Below, piece after piece: positions 7,334 to 15,800 of a stretch of 38,460 nt of DNA (positions are counted from its first letter, which is position 1; each line of letters begins with the position of its first letter). The position numbers and the translations under genes were made by a program. The stretch is from assembly GCA_017303975.1 (NCBI GenBank), contig JAFLBG010000037.1, forward strand, positions 1 to 38,460, read 5' to 3'. This DNA comes from Bacteroidota bacterium (GTDB lineage Bacteria > Bacteroidota > Bacteroidia > JAFLBG01). The notes beneath the pieces were generated by a model. The model saw only the letters and a list, made by a program, of their open reading frames with translations, made no database searches and had not been told where the DNA came from.

Positions 7334-8283
7334 TTTACATCCCCCGCCCTTCGGGCACCCTCTTCAAAGGGGGAATTATTAAATGCTATTTCAAATATAG
7401 TTCCTTCAGGAGTATTATTTTTTATTGCAATCGTTGCACTATGCTGCTCTACTAAACTTTTTACTATATACAAGCCCAAACCGGTTCCTTTTGTGGTACG
7501 AGTTAGCTCATTGCCTATTCGATAAAATTTCTCAAACACCTTACTATGTTCTTCTGTAGGAATACCAATTCCTTGATCCGCAACGGTAAGAACAACTAAA
7601 TTATCAATCATTTTCAAACTCAGTTGAACAACTTTATTAGGAGGCGAGTACTTTATTGCATTCTCTATTAAATTAACAACAATGCTGTAAATACTATGTT
7701 TATCGACAACAGCAAACGTATTTTCATCAATATTTACCTCTATCTGATTCCTATTCTCATTATAAACTGCTGAAGTTTTCAAAATACTTTGTATGTATTC
7801 TGAAAGATTAATTCTTTCTAGCGACAATGAAAAATTGTTGTTGTCAATACGAGCAGAAAATAAAATATTTTCAATCAATGCATTTAAACGTTCGGTTTCT
7901 ACTAATCCACTTTGCAATAGCGCTTTTTGCTTTTCCTTTTCAATATCTCTTAGGACAAGTGTTTCGAGCAATAATTTTATAGAAGCTAAAGGCGTTTTTA
8001 GTTCGTGGGTAACCGACAACATAAAATTTTGCTGCTGTATAGTTAGTTGATATTCCTTTTGAATGTTTTTATGGATTTTTCTGACGCCTAAAAATAACAG
8101 CAGCAAAAACACACTGCCTTCTCCAATAATCATTAGCCATCGCCTATTTAGCTCTAACGGATTGGAATATATCCTACTATTTAATTCGAACAATAAAAAT
8201 GCCCACCAAACAAATTGAAACACAACATAAGCAACCAATACATAAAATAAAATGAGTGTTTTGGATTGGTTGGTATTTTTCAT
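7330..8283 (-). CDS. two-TM sensor histidine kinase, C-terminus altered by a repeat
   Basis: This 317-aa HisKA/HATPase kinase has two membrane helices (about 9-32 and 50-68) separated by a loop of under 20 residues, so it is likely to sense something in the membrane or through a partner. The kinase core is complete: VTHELKTPLA with phospho-acceptor His93, N box NLIENAIKYS, G1 DQGIGIP, F box FEKFYR, G2 GTGLGLYIVK. No response regulator is adjacent, which is unusual for a classical kinase. The last 14 residues, SPFEEGARRAGDVK, are encoded by the right repeat of the DUF559 element, so the native C-terminus has been replaced or extended. The catalytic domain ends before this, so activity is probably kept. 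Confidence 0.93.
   Translation of the reverse strand: MKNTNQSKTLILFYVLVAYVVFQFVWWAFLLFELNSRIYSNPLELNRRWLMIIGEGSVFLLLLFLGVRKIHKNIQKEYQLTIQQQNFMLSVTHELKTPLASIKLLLETLVLRDIEKEKQKALLQSGLVETERLNALIENILFSARIDNNNFSLSLERINLSEYIQSILKTSAVYNENRNQIEVNIDENTFAVVDKHSIYSIVVNLIENAIKYSPPNKVVQLSLKMIDNLVVLTVADQGIGIPTEEHSKVFEKFYRIGNELTRTTKGTGLGLYIVKSLVEQHSATIAIKNNTPEGTIFEIAFNNSPFEEGARRAGDVK
7337..7377. repeat. right inverted repeat of the DUF559 element
   Basis: Its reverse complement begins AATTCCCCCTTTGAAG and ends GGGGGATGT, like the left copy at 6928-6959, but it contains an inner GCCCGAAGGGC palindrome absent from the left copy. It is translated in the kinase frame as the end of that protein. GC content is clearly above the surroundings. 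Confidence 0.75.
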
Positions 8284-8300
8284 AGCAATTACAACTCTTG

Positions 8301-8326
8301 CAAAGGTAATGAATTTAGAACTGCAA
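8301..8326 (-). promoter_or_regulatory. probable housekeeping promoter of the kinase-DUF559-gpmI-dtd operon
   Basis: On the minus strand TACCTTTG (8301-8308) fits the Bacteroidota -7 consensus TAnnTTTG exactly and ends 17 bases before the kinase ATG. A TTG (8324-8326) lies 15 bases upstream, shorter than the usual 17-23, so the -33 element is weak or different. Confidence 0.5.
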
Positions 8327-8365
8327 TTTTGTTAGAAAACAAACATGAAAATATTTTCAGGAGCA

Positions 8366-8418
8366 AGCAGCGTTTGTAGGGATTGAGATGTCTATATATG
8401 TAAAGGCGCCAAATTCCA
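8366..8418 (+). promoter_or_regulatory. ECF-like promoter motif, copy A, before the small peptide and propeller gene
   Basis: AGCAGCGTTT (8366-8375), 14 bases, then GTCT (8390-8393), then AATTCCA (8412-8418). The same three blocks with the same 14-base spacing occur at 10475-10526 before the ECF sigma gene. The spacing and the GTCT block fit ECF -35/-10 elements. It lies about 60 bases upstream of the 40-aa ORF. Recognition by the neighbouring sigma factor is inferred. Confidence 0.55.
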
Positions 8419-8454
8419 TACAAATAAAAAAATGATTAATAATAATTTAAAAAA

Positions 8455-8577
8455 ATGAAAACAATAAAAGCACAAAGATCATCGAAAGAAAAATTAATTA
8501 GCGCATTCACATTATTGGTTCAACTAATTGCACTACTTGTATTTATTAACTTCATTATCCAAGCTTTCTCGCACTGA
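8455..8577 (+). CDS. possible 40-aa single-pass membrane peptide
   Basis: This short frame (ATG at 8455, TGA at 8575-8577) has a basic N-terminus (MKTIKAQRSSKEK) followed by one strongly hydrophobic helix (LISAFTLLVQLIALLVFINF) and a short tail, IIQAFSH. It is preceded by an A-rich stretch typical of Bacteroidota start sites and lies between an ECF-like promoter and the T9SS propeller gene, so both may share a transcript. Without conservation data it could be a chance ORF. If real it is an inner-membrane peptide of unknown role. Apart from this frame and the promoter motif, the 8284-8624 gap shows nothing. Confidence 0.4.
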   Translation: MKTIKAQRSSKEKLISAFTLLVQLIALLVFINFIIQAFSH

Positions 8578-8624
8578 CAAATCAAACAACTAAAAAAAAT
8601 AATTAACCTAATACCACAAAAACT

Positions 8625-10355
8625 ATGAAATATTCAATAACACACATCATACTATTTTTTGCAGTAAACACTTTCTTAGCTCAGACTCCCAATTGGCATT
8701 GGGCCAAAAGCGCCTCTGGTAATTTTACGGAAGAAATATTGACCACGGTTACAGATAACCAAGGTAATGTAATTGCTGCCGGTTTTTTTGAAGATGCAAG
8801 TATTACCTTCGGAACGACTACCCTAACAAATTCTCACACTAGCCACTGCGATATTTTTATTGTAAAGTATGACACAAACGGAACAGTTTTATGGGCAAAA
8901 AGCTTTGGAGGAAATGCTTGGGACGATGTACATTCAATAACTACAGATGCAGCAAACAACATCATAGTAGTGGGAGGATTTAACAGTTCAACTATTGGAC
9001 TCGGTGCTACAACGCTATCCAATTCTGATGTGCCCTCTCATGACCTTTTCATTGCAAAATACGATACCAATGGAAATCTGTTATGGGCAAAAAGCTTTGG
9101 AGCACAAGATGATGACTATGGCACATCCGCTGCAATTGACGGAATGAATAACATATTTGTGTCCGGAACTTTCGAAAACACACAACTAGTATTCGGGGCA
9201 AACACAACAATATATAATACAAATAGTAACGGCAGTGCTGATATTTTTATTGCAAAATTTGACTCTGCCGGAAACATTATATGGGCGCAAGCTATTGGAG
9301 GTAGCTCAAATGATGAAGTAATGTCAATAACATGTGATTTAAATGGCAATGTATATATTGCGGGGCAATATGCGGGAGCAAGTATTTCAACAGGATCTAT
9401 AACAACAACAAACACTAGCTATACGGGCATAGGATACTCAGGTTTTATAGCCAAATACAGCACAAATGGAACCCCACTTTGGGCAGAAAGTGTTATAGGA
9501 GGTGGTAATTTATTTGGAAGCGGATTAAACAACATTAAAGCAGATACATCCGGAAATATTTTTGTTACAGGAGGATATTATAATGCATCAATAACTATAG
9601 GCGGACTAACCATTAGTAATACAGATCTTTCAGGAAATACATCTGATGCATTCATTGCTAAATACAGCCCAACTGGCAATATAAAATGGATAAAAAACCT
9701 TACAGGATCGGACAATGAAGGAATTTCATCTATAGCAGTAACAACAAAAGGAGAAGTTATTGTTTTAGGATTTTTTATGGGTGCAAGTTATACAGACGGT
9801 ACTACCTCGTTAAACAATACAGATGCCACAGGTATAAGTACAGATTTATTTATCGAAAAGTTTGACACCAATAGTAGTCCCCTTTGGTTAATTAGCGCTG
9901 GCGGTAATTATTTTGATTATCCTTATTCAATATCTACAGATCTAACAGGAAATATTTATGCTGCTGGGAGTTTTGCTAGTCCTTCTATACTTTTCGGAAC
10001 AACTCAACTTTACAACTCCAATAGTACTGCCTTTACAAATCCAGATTTATTTATAGTTAAATTGAGCAATAGTAATTATATAGCATCTGTTCCTGCCATC
10101 AGTAAAAACAACTATAGTGTTTATCCCAATCCAGCAACCGAAAGCTTGTGCTTAAAAACAAATGAAGTTCTAAATGGAGAGGTAACAATAGAAATTATAA
10201 ACAATAACGGACAGACGGTAAAAAGAGAACAAACAACCAATTTAGATACATATTCCATTAATATTAGCAACTTGATAAATGGCGTTTACTCCATAAAAGC
10301 AACTAATGGAAATAAAGTATTGAACCAAAAATTTGTAAAACTGAACAACAACTAA
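8625..10355 (+). CDS. SBBP-repeat-like beta-propeller protein with T9SS type A sorting domain
   Basis: This 576-aa protein starts with a signal peptide (MKYSITHIILFFAVNTFLAQ). The body consists of about eight repeats of roughly 55-65 residues with the pattern DxxGNxxxxGxF ... FIAKYDTNGNxLWAKSFGG, which resembles SBBP-type propeller repeats. The C-terminus (YSVYPNPATESLCLK ... INNNGQTVKRE ... LINGVYSIKATNGNKVLNQKFVKL) is a standard type A T9SS sorting signal. The product is thus predicted to be exported across the outer membrane and anchored or released. Ligand and role are unknown. An ECF-like motif upstream is shared with the sigma gene downstream. A general "T9SS type A sorting domain protein" label is safe. 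Confidence 0.88.
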   Translation: MKYSITHIILFFAVNTFLAQTPNWHWAKSASGNFTEEILTTVTDNQGNVIAAGFFEDASITFGTTTLTNSHTSHCDIFIVKYDTNGTVLWAKSFGGNAWDDVHSITTDAANNIIVVGGFNSSTIGLGATTLSNSDVPSHDLFIAKYDTNGNLLWAKSFGAQDDDYGTSAAIDGMNNIFVSGTFENTQLVFGANTTIYNTNSNGSADIFIAKFDSAGNIIWAQAIGGSSNDEVMSITCDLNGNVYIAGQYAGASISTGSITTTNTSYTGIGYSGFIAKYSTNGTPLWAESVIGGGNLFGSGLNNIKADTSGNIFVTGGYYNASITIGGLTISNTDLSGNTSDAFIAKYSPTGNIKWIKNLTGSDNEGISSIAVTTKGEVIVLGFFMGASYTDGTTSLNNTDATGISTDLFIEKFDTNSSPLWLISAGGNYFDYPYSISTDLTGNIYAAGSFASPSILFGTTQLYNSNSTAFTNPDLFIVKLSNSNYIASVPAISKNNYSVYPNPATESLCLKTNEVLNGEVTIEIINNNGQTVKREQTTNLDTYSINISNLINGVYSIKATNGNKVLNQKFVKLNNN

Positions 10356-10362
10356 AACAAAC

Positions 10363-10423
10363 AGCAAGGCGAGCAAATTTTAAAGGATATTCGGGTGAAA
10401 ACAATAAAATTACTCGCCTTGCT
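10363..10423 (+). terminator. long hairpin after the propeller gene
   Basis: AGCAAGGCGAG at 10363-10373 pairs perfectly with CTCGCCTTGCT at 10413-10423 across a 39-base loop, and the stem can extend imperfectly into AA-TTTT. It begins 8 bases after the propeller stop codon. No clear T-run follows, so it could be a terminator, a 3'-end stabiliser or another RNA structure. The middle arm could alternatively pair with AGCAAG at 10444-10449. Confidence 0.45.
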
Positions 10424-10474
10424 TAATGCATAAAAGCTTGGCAGCAAGAGAATTAAAAAATATTTTTAAAACAA

Positions 10475-10526
10475 AGCAGCGTTTTAAAGAATTCTGTTGT
10501 CTTTATGTGTGTATTGGCGAATTCCA
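10475..10526 (+). promoter_or_regulatory. ECF-like promoter motif, copy B, before the ECF sigma gene
   Basis: AGCAGCGTTT (10475-10484), 14 bases, GTCT (10499-10502), then AATTCCA (10520-10526), matching copy A at 8366-8418. Position upstream of the sigma gene is as expected for autoregulation. The leader to the ATG at 10607 is about 95 bases and holds nothing else I can recognise. Confidence 0.55.
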
Positions 10527-10606
10527 ACTTAAAAGTGAAATAGGAAGTTCATACAAGAAGGTTTAAATTCGCAAAACAAAGAAATAACCACAAAGAAGAA
10601 TAGTAA

Positions 10607-11206
10607 ATGTTCTTTAAAAAAGAAGTAAATACAGAACAAGAGCTGATAAAAAGGTGTATAGCCGGGTCAGAAAAGCACTGCAAAGAGCTTTTTGAGAGTT
10701 ATTATGGCAAGCTACTAAACTGCTGTTTACGCTATTCCACAAACGAAGACGAAGCGAAGGATATGCTACAAGAAGGCTTTATACGAATATTTCAAAACTT
10801 ATCGAAATTCTCCTTTGACGGATCTTTTGAGGGCTGGCTTAAGCGAATTGTAGTAAACACGGCTATTAATTATAATAAGAAGTATGTTTACAATTCAAAA
10901 ATAAATTACTATGACAATGACGATATTGGATATTTGGAAGGACAAAGTGTTGCTGTAATTATTGAAGAAAATGCCTTGGATAAATTTTATGCACAAGATA
11001 TACTAAGTGCAATTCAAAGCTTATCTCCAATATATAGAATGGTATTTAATATGGCAGCCATAGAAGGATATTCACATAAAGAAATTGCAGAAGAGTTAAG
11101 TATTACAGAAAGCACATCGAGGTCTAACTTAGCAAAGGCAAAAATTAAATTAATTGGGTTACTAGAAAAAAAAAATGAAAAAAAATTAGTTCATGAAGCT
11201 GTTTAA
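10607..11206 (+). CDS. ECF (RpoE-type) RNA polymerase sigma factor, Dma-partner type
   Basis: This 199-aa ECF factor has region 2 at about 25-95 (LFESYYGKLLNCCLRYSTNEDEAKDMLQEGFIRIFQNL, FEGWLKRIVVNTAINYNKK) and region 4 at about 130-185 (LSPIYRMVFNMAAIEGYSHKEIAEELSITESTSRSNLAKAK). This sequence type is common in Bacteroidota and usually precedes a membrane anti-sigma gene. It overlaps the next gene by 14 bases, which indicates translational coupling. An ECF-like motif lies upstream (10475-10526) and a matching copy precedes the propeller gene, which suggests a small regulon in cis. Assignment to the ECF21 group, the partner group of Bacteroides Dma proteins, is my inference from resemblance. 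Confidence 0.92.
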   Translation: MFFKKEVNTEQELIKRCIAGSEKHCKELFESYYGKLLNCCLRYSTNEDEAKDMLQEGFIRIFQNLSKFSFDGSFEGWLKRIVVNTAINYNKKYVYNSKINYYDNDDIGYLEGQSVAVIIEENALDKFYAQDILSAIQSLSPIYRMVFNMAAIEGYSHKEIAEELSITESTSRSNLAKAKIKLIGLLEKKNEKKLVHEAV

Positions 11207-12782
11207 CGAGAATAGTTTTGACAAATTTTTGAAGGATGGATTAAGTAATCTTCCTGAACATAAACCTAGTTCTTCTGATTGGGACAAGATGAGAGGCGCG
11301 CTAATCAATAAGAAAATATTTTTATTTAACCGAAGCTACAAATCAAAAACAGTAAAACTGTTTTTTTATAGCATATCAATAATTTGCACTGTAGCTGTAC
11401 TTATATATTTAAATACAGCCGAAAAGATCTCGACAATTATAAAATTAGATGGCGTAGAGATTAGTTCAGAAAAATCAGTTCTACCGAATGTCCGCAATTC
11501 ATCAACTAATGAACCTTTAAGAAAAGACATTACATACAACCAAAAACAAGAAGATAAACGAATTTATACTGAGAATGAAAGTAGTATAATCTCTTCTACA
11601 ATTAATAAATCAAACAAAGAGAACAGTGCAATAGAAAATAGAATTTACAACAATCGAAACACAACAGAGCCGGTAATGAATAAGGAGTATTTTGAATACA
11701 CAAAAGAAACAACATTTACCAATAAAAAAACACAACAAATGGCTCAAAAAACAGATAAACTAACCAATAAACATAACTATACTAACAATACTAAAACTAT
11801 ACAAAATAAAATAAGTTACAATGCCAATAAATTAAAATCGAGCTATTTAAACAAAAGCAGCAGAGAAAATCAAGAGAATTATACGCAAAAAACTAACAAT
11901 TCTTACTCAGCCGATAATGCTTTATATGCATTTGCAAAACGAGAATTTTCACAAATAAATTTCTTATTGGCAGACAGTTCCATTTTATCCGATTCTATAA
12001 TACCAATTTTCCCTCTTGAAATACCGCCTCATCAAAAAAAACATAAATGTGAGTTTAGTATTGGCGTTGTTTTAGGTGGAGGTAACACTTTTTTAACAAA
12101 CAAACTACAAGCCCCCCGTGTAATAGAAAGTAAACAATCCAACATTCCATATTATAACATGGGACTAATAATAAATTCAGATATTGGTTCTAGACTTTCG
12201 ATTTCTTCAGGTATTTTATTACAACAACTAAATCCATTAAAAGAAAAAATAGTAAAAACAGAAATAGATAGAACTACCTATTTTTCCACATCTACAATGG
12301 ACATAACTTACTTTGAACAAAAAATGAACATCTCGAAGAATATATTAATAATATATATTCCGGTAAATCTAAAATTCAATTACTATACAAATAAAAAATA
12401 CAGTTTCTTTATCGGAGCCTTTTCTCTTATAGATATTGGAGGAACTAACAACAGACCTAAAGACCCTACACTAGAGGAGTTTCTTATATCACCCAATCAA
12501 ACTATGGTTGATAACTGGGTTACAACGAGCAGCCAAGACTGGGAATCTAGAACCTACCAAGCCAACCTACCGCTTCTTGGTATTAATACCGGCTTAAAAC
12601 ATCAGTTAAAAAACAAAAAAATTCACCTTGGTTATGAGCTTACGTATTTCATAAATGGATTTAACAACTATAGATTTTCTATTTCCGAGTCTTATACAAG
12701 CTCCGATGCAAGTTTAAACTCTGTAAATAAATTTAGCTCTTTAGGATTAAACGTATCATTACTATACAAACTAGGGAAATAA
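11193..12782 (+). CDS. trans-envelope anti-sigma protein with C-terminal outer-membrane barrel (Dma-like)
   Basis: This 529-aa protein has a short cytoplasmic part (1-55, with FLKDGLSNLPEHKPSSSDWDKM), one membrane helix (about 56-73), a roughly 210-residue linker rich in Asn, Lys, Thr and Ser, and from about 284 a porin-like beta-barrel (FSIGVVLGGGNTF, MGLIINSDIGSRLSISSGILLQ, VNLKFNYY, ending NVSLLYKLGK with a terminal aromatic-containing strand). The chain should therefore span inner membrane, periplasm and outer membrane. This layout matches dual membrane-spanning anti-sigma factors described in Bacteroides thetaiotaomicron, which pair with ECF21 sigma factors and affect vesicle formation. 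It overlaps its sigma gene by 14 bases. The linker's biased composition differs from neighbours. Confidence 0.8.
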   Translation: MKLFNENSFDKFLKDGLSNLPEHKPSSSDWDKMRGALINKKIFLFNRSYKSKTVKLFFYSISIICTVAVLIYLNTAEKISTIIKLDGVEISSEKSVLPNVRNSSTNEPLRKDITYNQKQEDKRIYTENESSIISSTINKSNKENSAIENRIYNNRNTTEPVMNKEYFEYTKETTFTNKKTQQMAQKTDKLTNKHNYTNNTKTIQNKISYNANKLKSSYLNKSSRENQENYTQKTNNSYSADNALYAFAKREFSQINFLLADSSILSDSIIPIFPLEIPPHQKKHKCEFSIGVVLGGGNTFLTNKLQAPRVIESKQSNIPYYNMGLIINSDIGSRLSISSGILLQQLNPLKEKIVKTEIDRTTYFSTSTMDITYFEQKMNISKNILIIYIPVNLKFNYYTNKKYSFFIGAFSLIDIGGTNNRPKDPTLEEFLISPNQTMVDNWVTTSSQDWESRTYQANLPLLGINTGLKHQLKNKKIHLGYELTYFINGFNNYRFSISESYTSSDASLNSVNKFSSLGLNVSLLYKLGK

Positions 12783-12892
12783 GTACTTTTTATCTATAAC
12801 AGATGGAAATAATACCTCTCAAAACTTTTCAACACCTCTAGCTCAACTGCCCGATTTGCCTTATTTTTAGCACAAATTTTAATTGTAGGGAG

Positions 12893-15800
12893 ATGAGCCA
12901 ATTTTCGCATTTGCATGTGCACACACAATTTTCGTTATTAGATGGTGCCGCAGGAATATCCGATTTATATAAAAAAGCTGTTAACAATAACATGCCGGCC
13001 TTGGCTATTACCGATCATGGCAATATGTTTGGTGTTTTTAAGTTTGTTGCAGAAGCCAATAAATACAATACTCCGGAGAATCCAAATAAAATAAAACCAA
13101 TAGTAGGTTGCGAATTTTATTTGGTAGAAGACAGACACAAACGCCAATTTACAAAAGAGGCAAAGGATGTCCGCTGCCACCAATTGTTTCTAGCAAAAAA
13201 TGCCGAAGGATATAAAAATTTGGTAAAGCTTTGTTCGTTGGGCTATATAGAAGGGTTATATGGTAAATACCCTCGTATAGACAAAGAATTAATTTTACAA
13301 TACCATAAAGGCTTAATTGCCACTACATGTTGCCTTGCAGCCGAAGTACCAAGAACAATTCTGAGAAAAGGAGAGGCCGAAGCAGAAAAAGTTTTTAAAT
13401 GGTGGCTCGATTTATTTGGAGAAGATTATTATGTAGAGTTGCAAAGGCACGACATTCCTGATCAAAACATAGTAAACGAAGTTTTGTTAAGATTTGCAGC
13501 AAAATATAATGTAAAAGTTATTGCCTCCAACGATTCGCATTACGTAAACCAAGAGGATTCGAATGCTCACGACATTTTACTTTGTATAAATACCGGAGAA
13601 AAGCAAAGTACTCCTTCTGCTAAAGATTTTGGCGATGAAGATGGTGCTTCGCAAAAAGGAAAACGTTTTGCTTTTTTTAACGACCAGTTTTATTTTAAAA
13701 CCACCGAGGAAATGAGCGCACTTTTTAGCGATGTTCCTCAAGCCATTGACAACACAAACGAAATTGTAAGTAAAATAACACCGTTAAAACTAAAACAAGA
13801 CATTCTACTTCCACACTTTCAAGTACCAAAAGAATTTACATCTCAAGACGAATATTTAAAGCACATAACCTACGAAGGTGCCAAACAAAGATACAAAGAG
13901 CTTACTCCCGAAATTGAAGAACGAATAAACTTCGAATTATTTACCGTTAAAACAATGGGGTTTGCAGGCTACTTCTTAATTGTAGCCGATTTTATAAAAG
14001 CAGGCAGAGATATAGGTGTATTTGTTGGTCCGGGCAGGGGCTCGGCTGCAGGCTCGGCTGTTGCCTATTGCATCGGCATAACAAACATTGATCCGATAAA
14101 ATACAATTTACTATTTGAGCGTTTTTTAAATCCGGATCGTAAGAGCATGCCCGATATTGATACTGATTTTGATGATATCGGTCGCCAAAAAGTTATTGAC
14201 TATGTAGTTGACAAATACGGCAAAAACCAAGTTGCGCAAATTGTAACCTATGGCACCATGGCTGCCAAAATGAGTATAAAAGATGTGGCACGCGTAATGG
14301 ACTTGCCTTTGCAAGAAGCAAATATTTTAGCGAAATATGTTCCGGAAAAGCCGGGAATAGAACTTAACAGAGTTATAAACGCTCCACTTACGGGAGACAA
14401 AAGCTTAAAAGAGGTTGAAAACATTGATGGAGAAGATTTAGAAGGCGTAAAAAAATTACGAGAAATTGCCAAAGGAAATGATTTACAGGCAAAAGTTTTA
14501 AAAGAAGCTCTAATACTTGAAGGTTCTGTAAGAGGCACAGGCATTCATGCTGCGGGCATTATCATTGCCCCAAAAGATTTAACAGAAATTATTCCTGTTG
14601 CCACCTCCAAAGAAACACAATTACTTATTACACAATATGACGGAAAAGTAATTGAAGATTCCGGTGTAATAAAAATGGACTTTTTAGGATTAAAGACACT
14701 TACCATTCTGCGCGATGCATTGCAGCTTATAAAACAAAACCACGGTGTTGATATTAATCTAGACACCATTCCGCTAGACGACAAAAAAACATTTGAACTA
14801 TACCAAAAAGGCGATACCAACGGCACTTTCCAGTTTGAATCGGCCGGAATGCAAAAATATTTGAAGGAATTAAAACCCGATAAATTTGAAGATTTAATTG
14901 CTATGAACGCCTTGTACCGACCAGGGCCTATAGCCTATATTCCTAATTTTATTTTGCGTAAACACGGGAAAGAAGCGGTAGCATACGACTTACCGCAGAT
15001 GGAAGAACACCTAAAAGAAACATATGGTATTACCGTGTATCAGGAACAGGTGATGTTGCTCTCGCAAAAGCTTGCCAATTTTAGTAAAGGAGATGCCGAT
15101 GTATTGCGTAAAGCCATGGGAAAGAAAGACAAGGCTACGCTAGATAAAATGAAAAGCAAATTTATTGAGGGTGTGACTAAGAATGGATTGGATGCAAAAA
15201 CCTGCGAAAAAGTTTGGCACGACTGGGAAGCCTTTGCACAATACGCTTTTAACAAATCGCATTCTACGTGCTATGCTATGGTAGCATTTCAAACTGCCTA
15301 CTTAAAAGCCCACTACCCTGCGGAATACATGGCATCGGTGCTTACTCATAACCTGAGCAACATCGACAAGATTACTTTCTTTATGGAGGAGAGTAAACGT
15401 ATGGGCGTATCTGTTTTAGGTCCTGATGTAAACGAGAGTGAGTATCATTTTTCTGTAAATAAAAAGGGCGATGTTCGCTTTGGATTAGGTGCTATTAAAG
15501 GAGTTGGAGAATCTGCAGTAATAAGCATTGTAGACGAACGCAAACTAAATGGACCCTATCTTTCTATTTTTGATTTAGTAAAACGTATCAATTTGCGTGC
15601 AGCAAATAAAAAAACATTTGAAAGTTTAGCCTATGCCGGAGGCTTCGATTCATTTACAGAAATGCATCGCGCTGATTATTTTTGCCCGGAAAAAGAGGGC
15701 GGCACGTATTTAGAAAAAATTATTCGTTGGGGTGCTGCTACACAAGAAAGCAAAACACAAGTATCAAACTCGTTATTTGGCGATGGAGAAGAAGGCACAC

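Noticed and set aside
10426-10566. 46-codon frame between the propeller and sigma genes
   Set aside because: It runs straight through the ECF-like promoter blocks and part of the hairpin region, has no recognisable features and ends before the sigma gene; probably chance.
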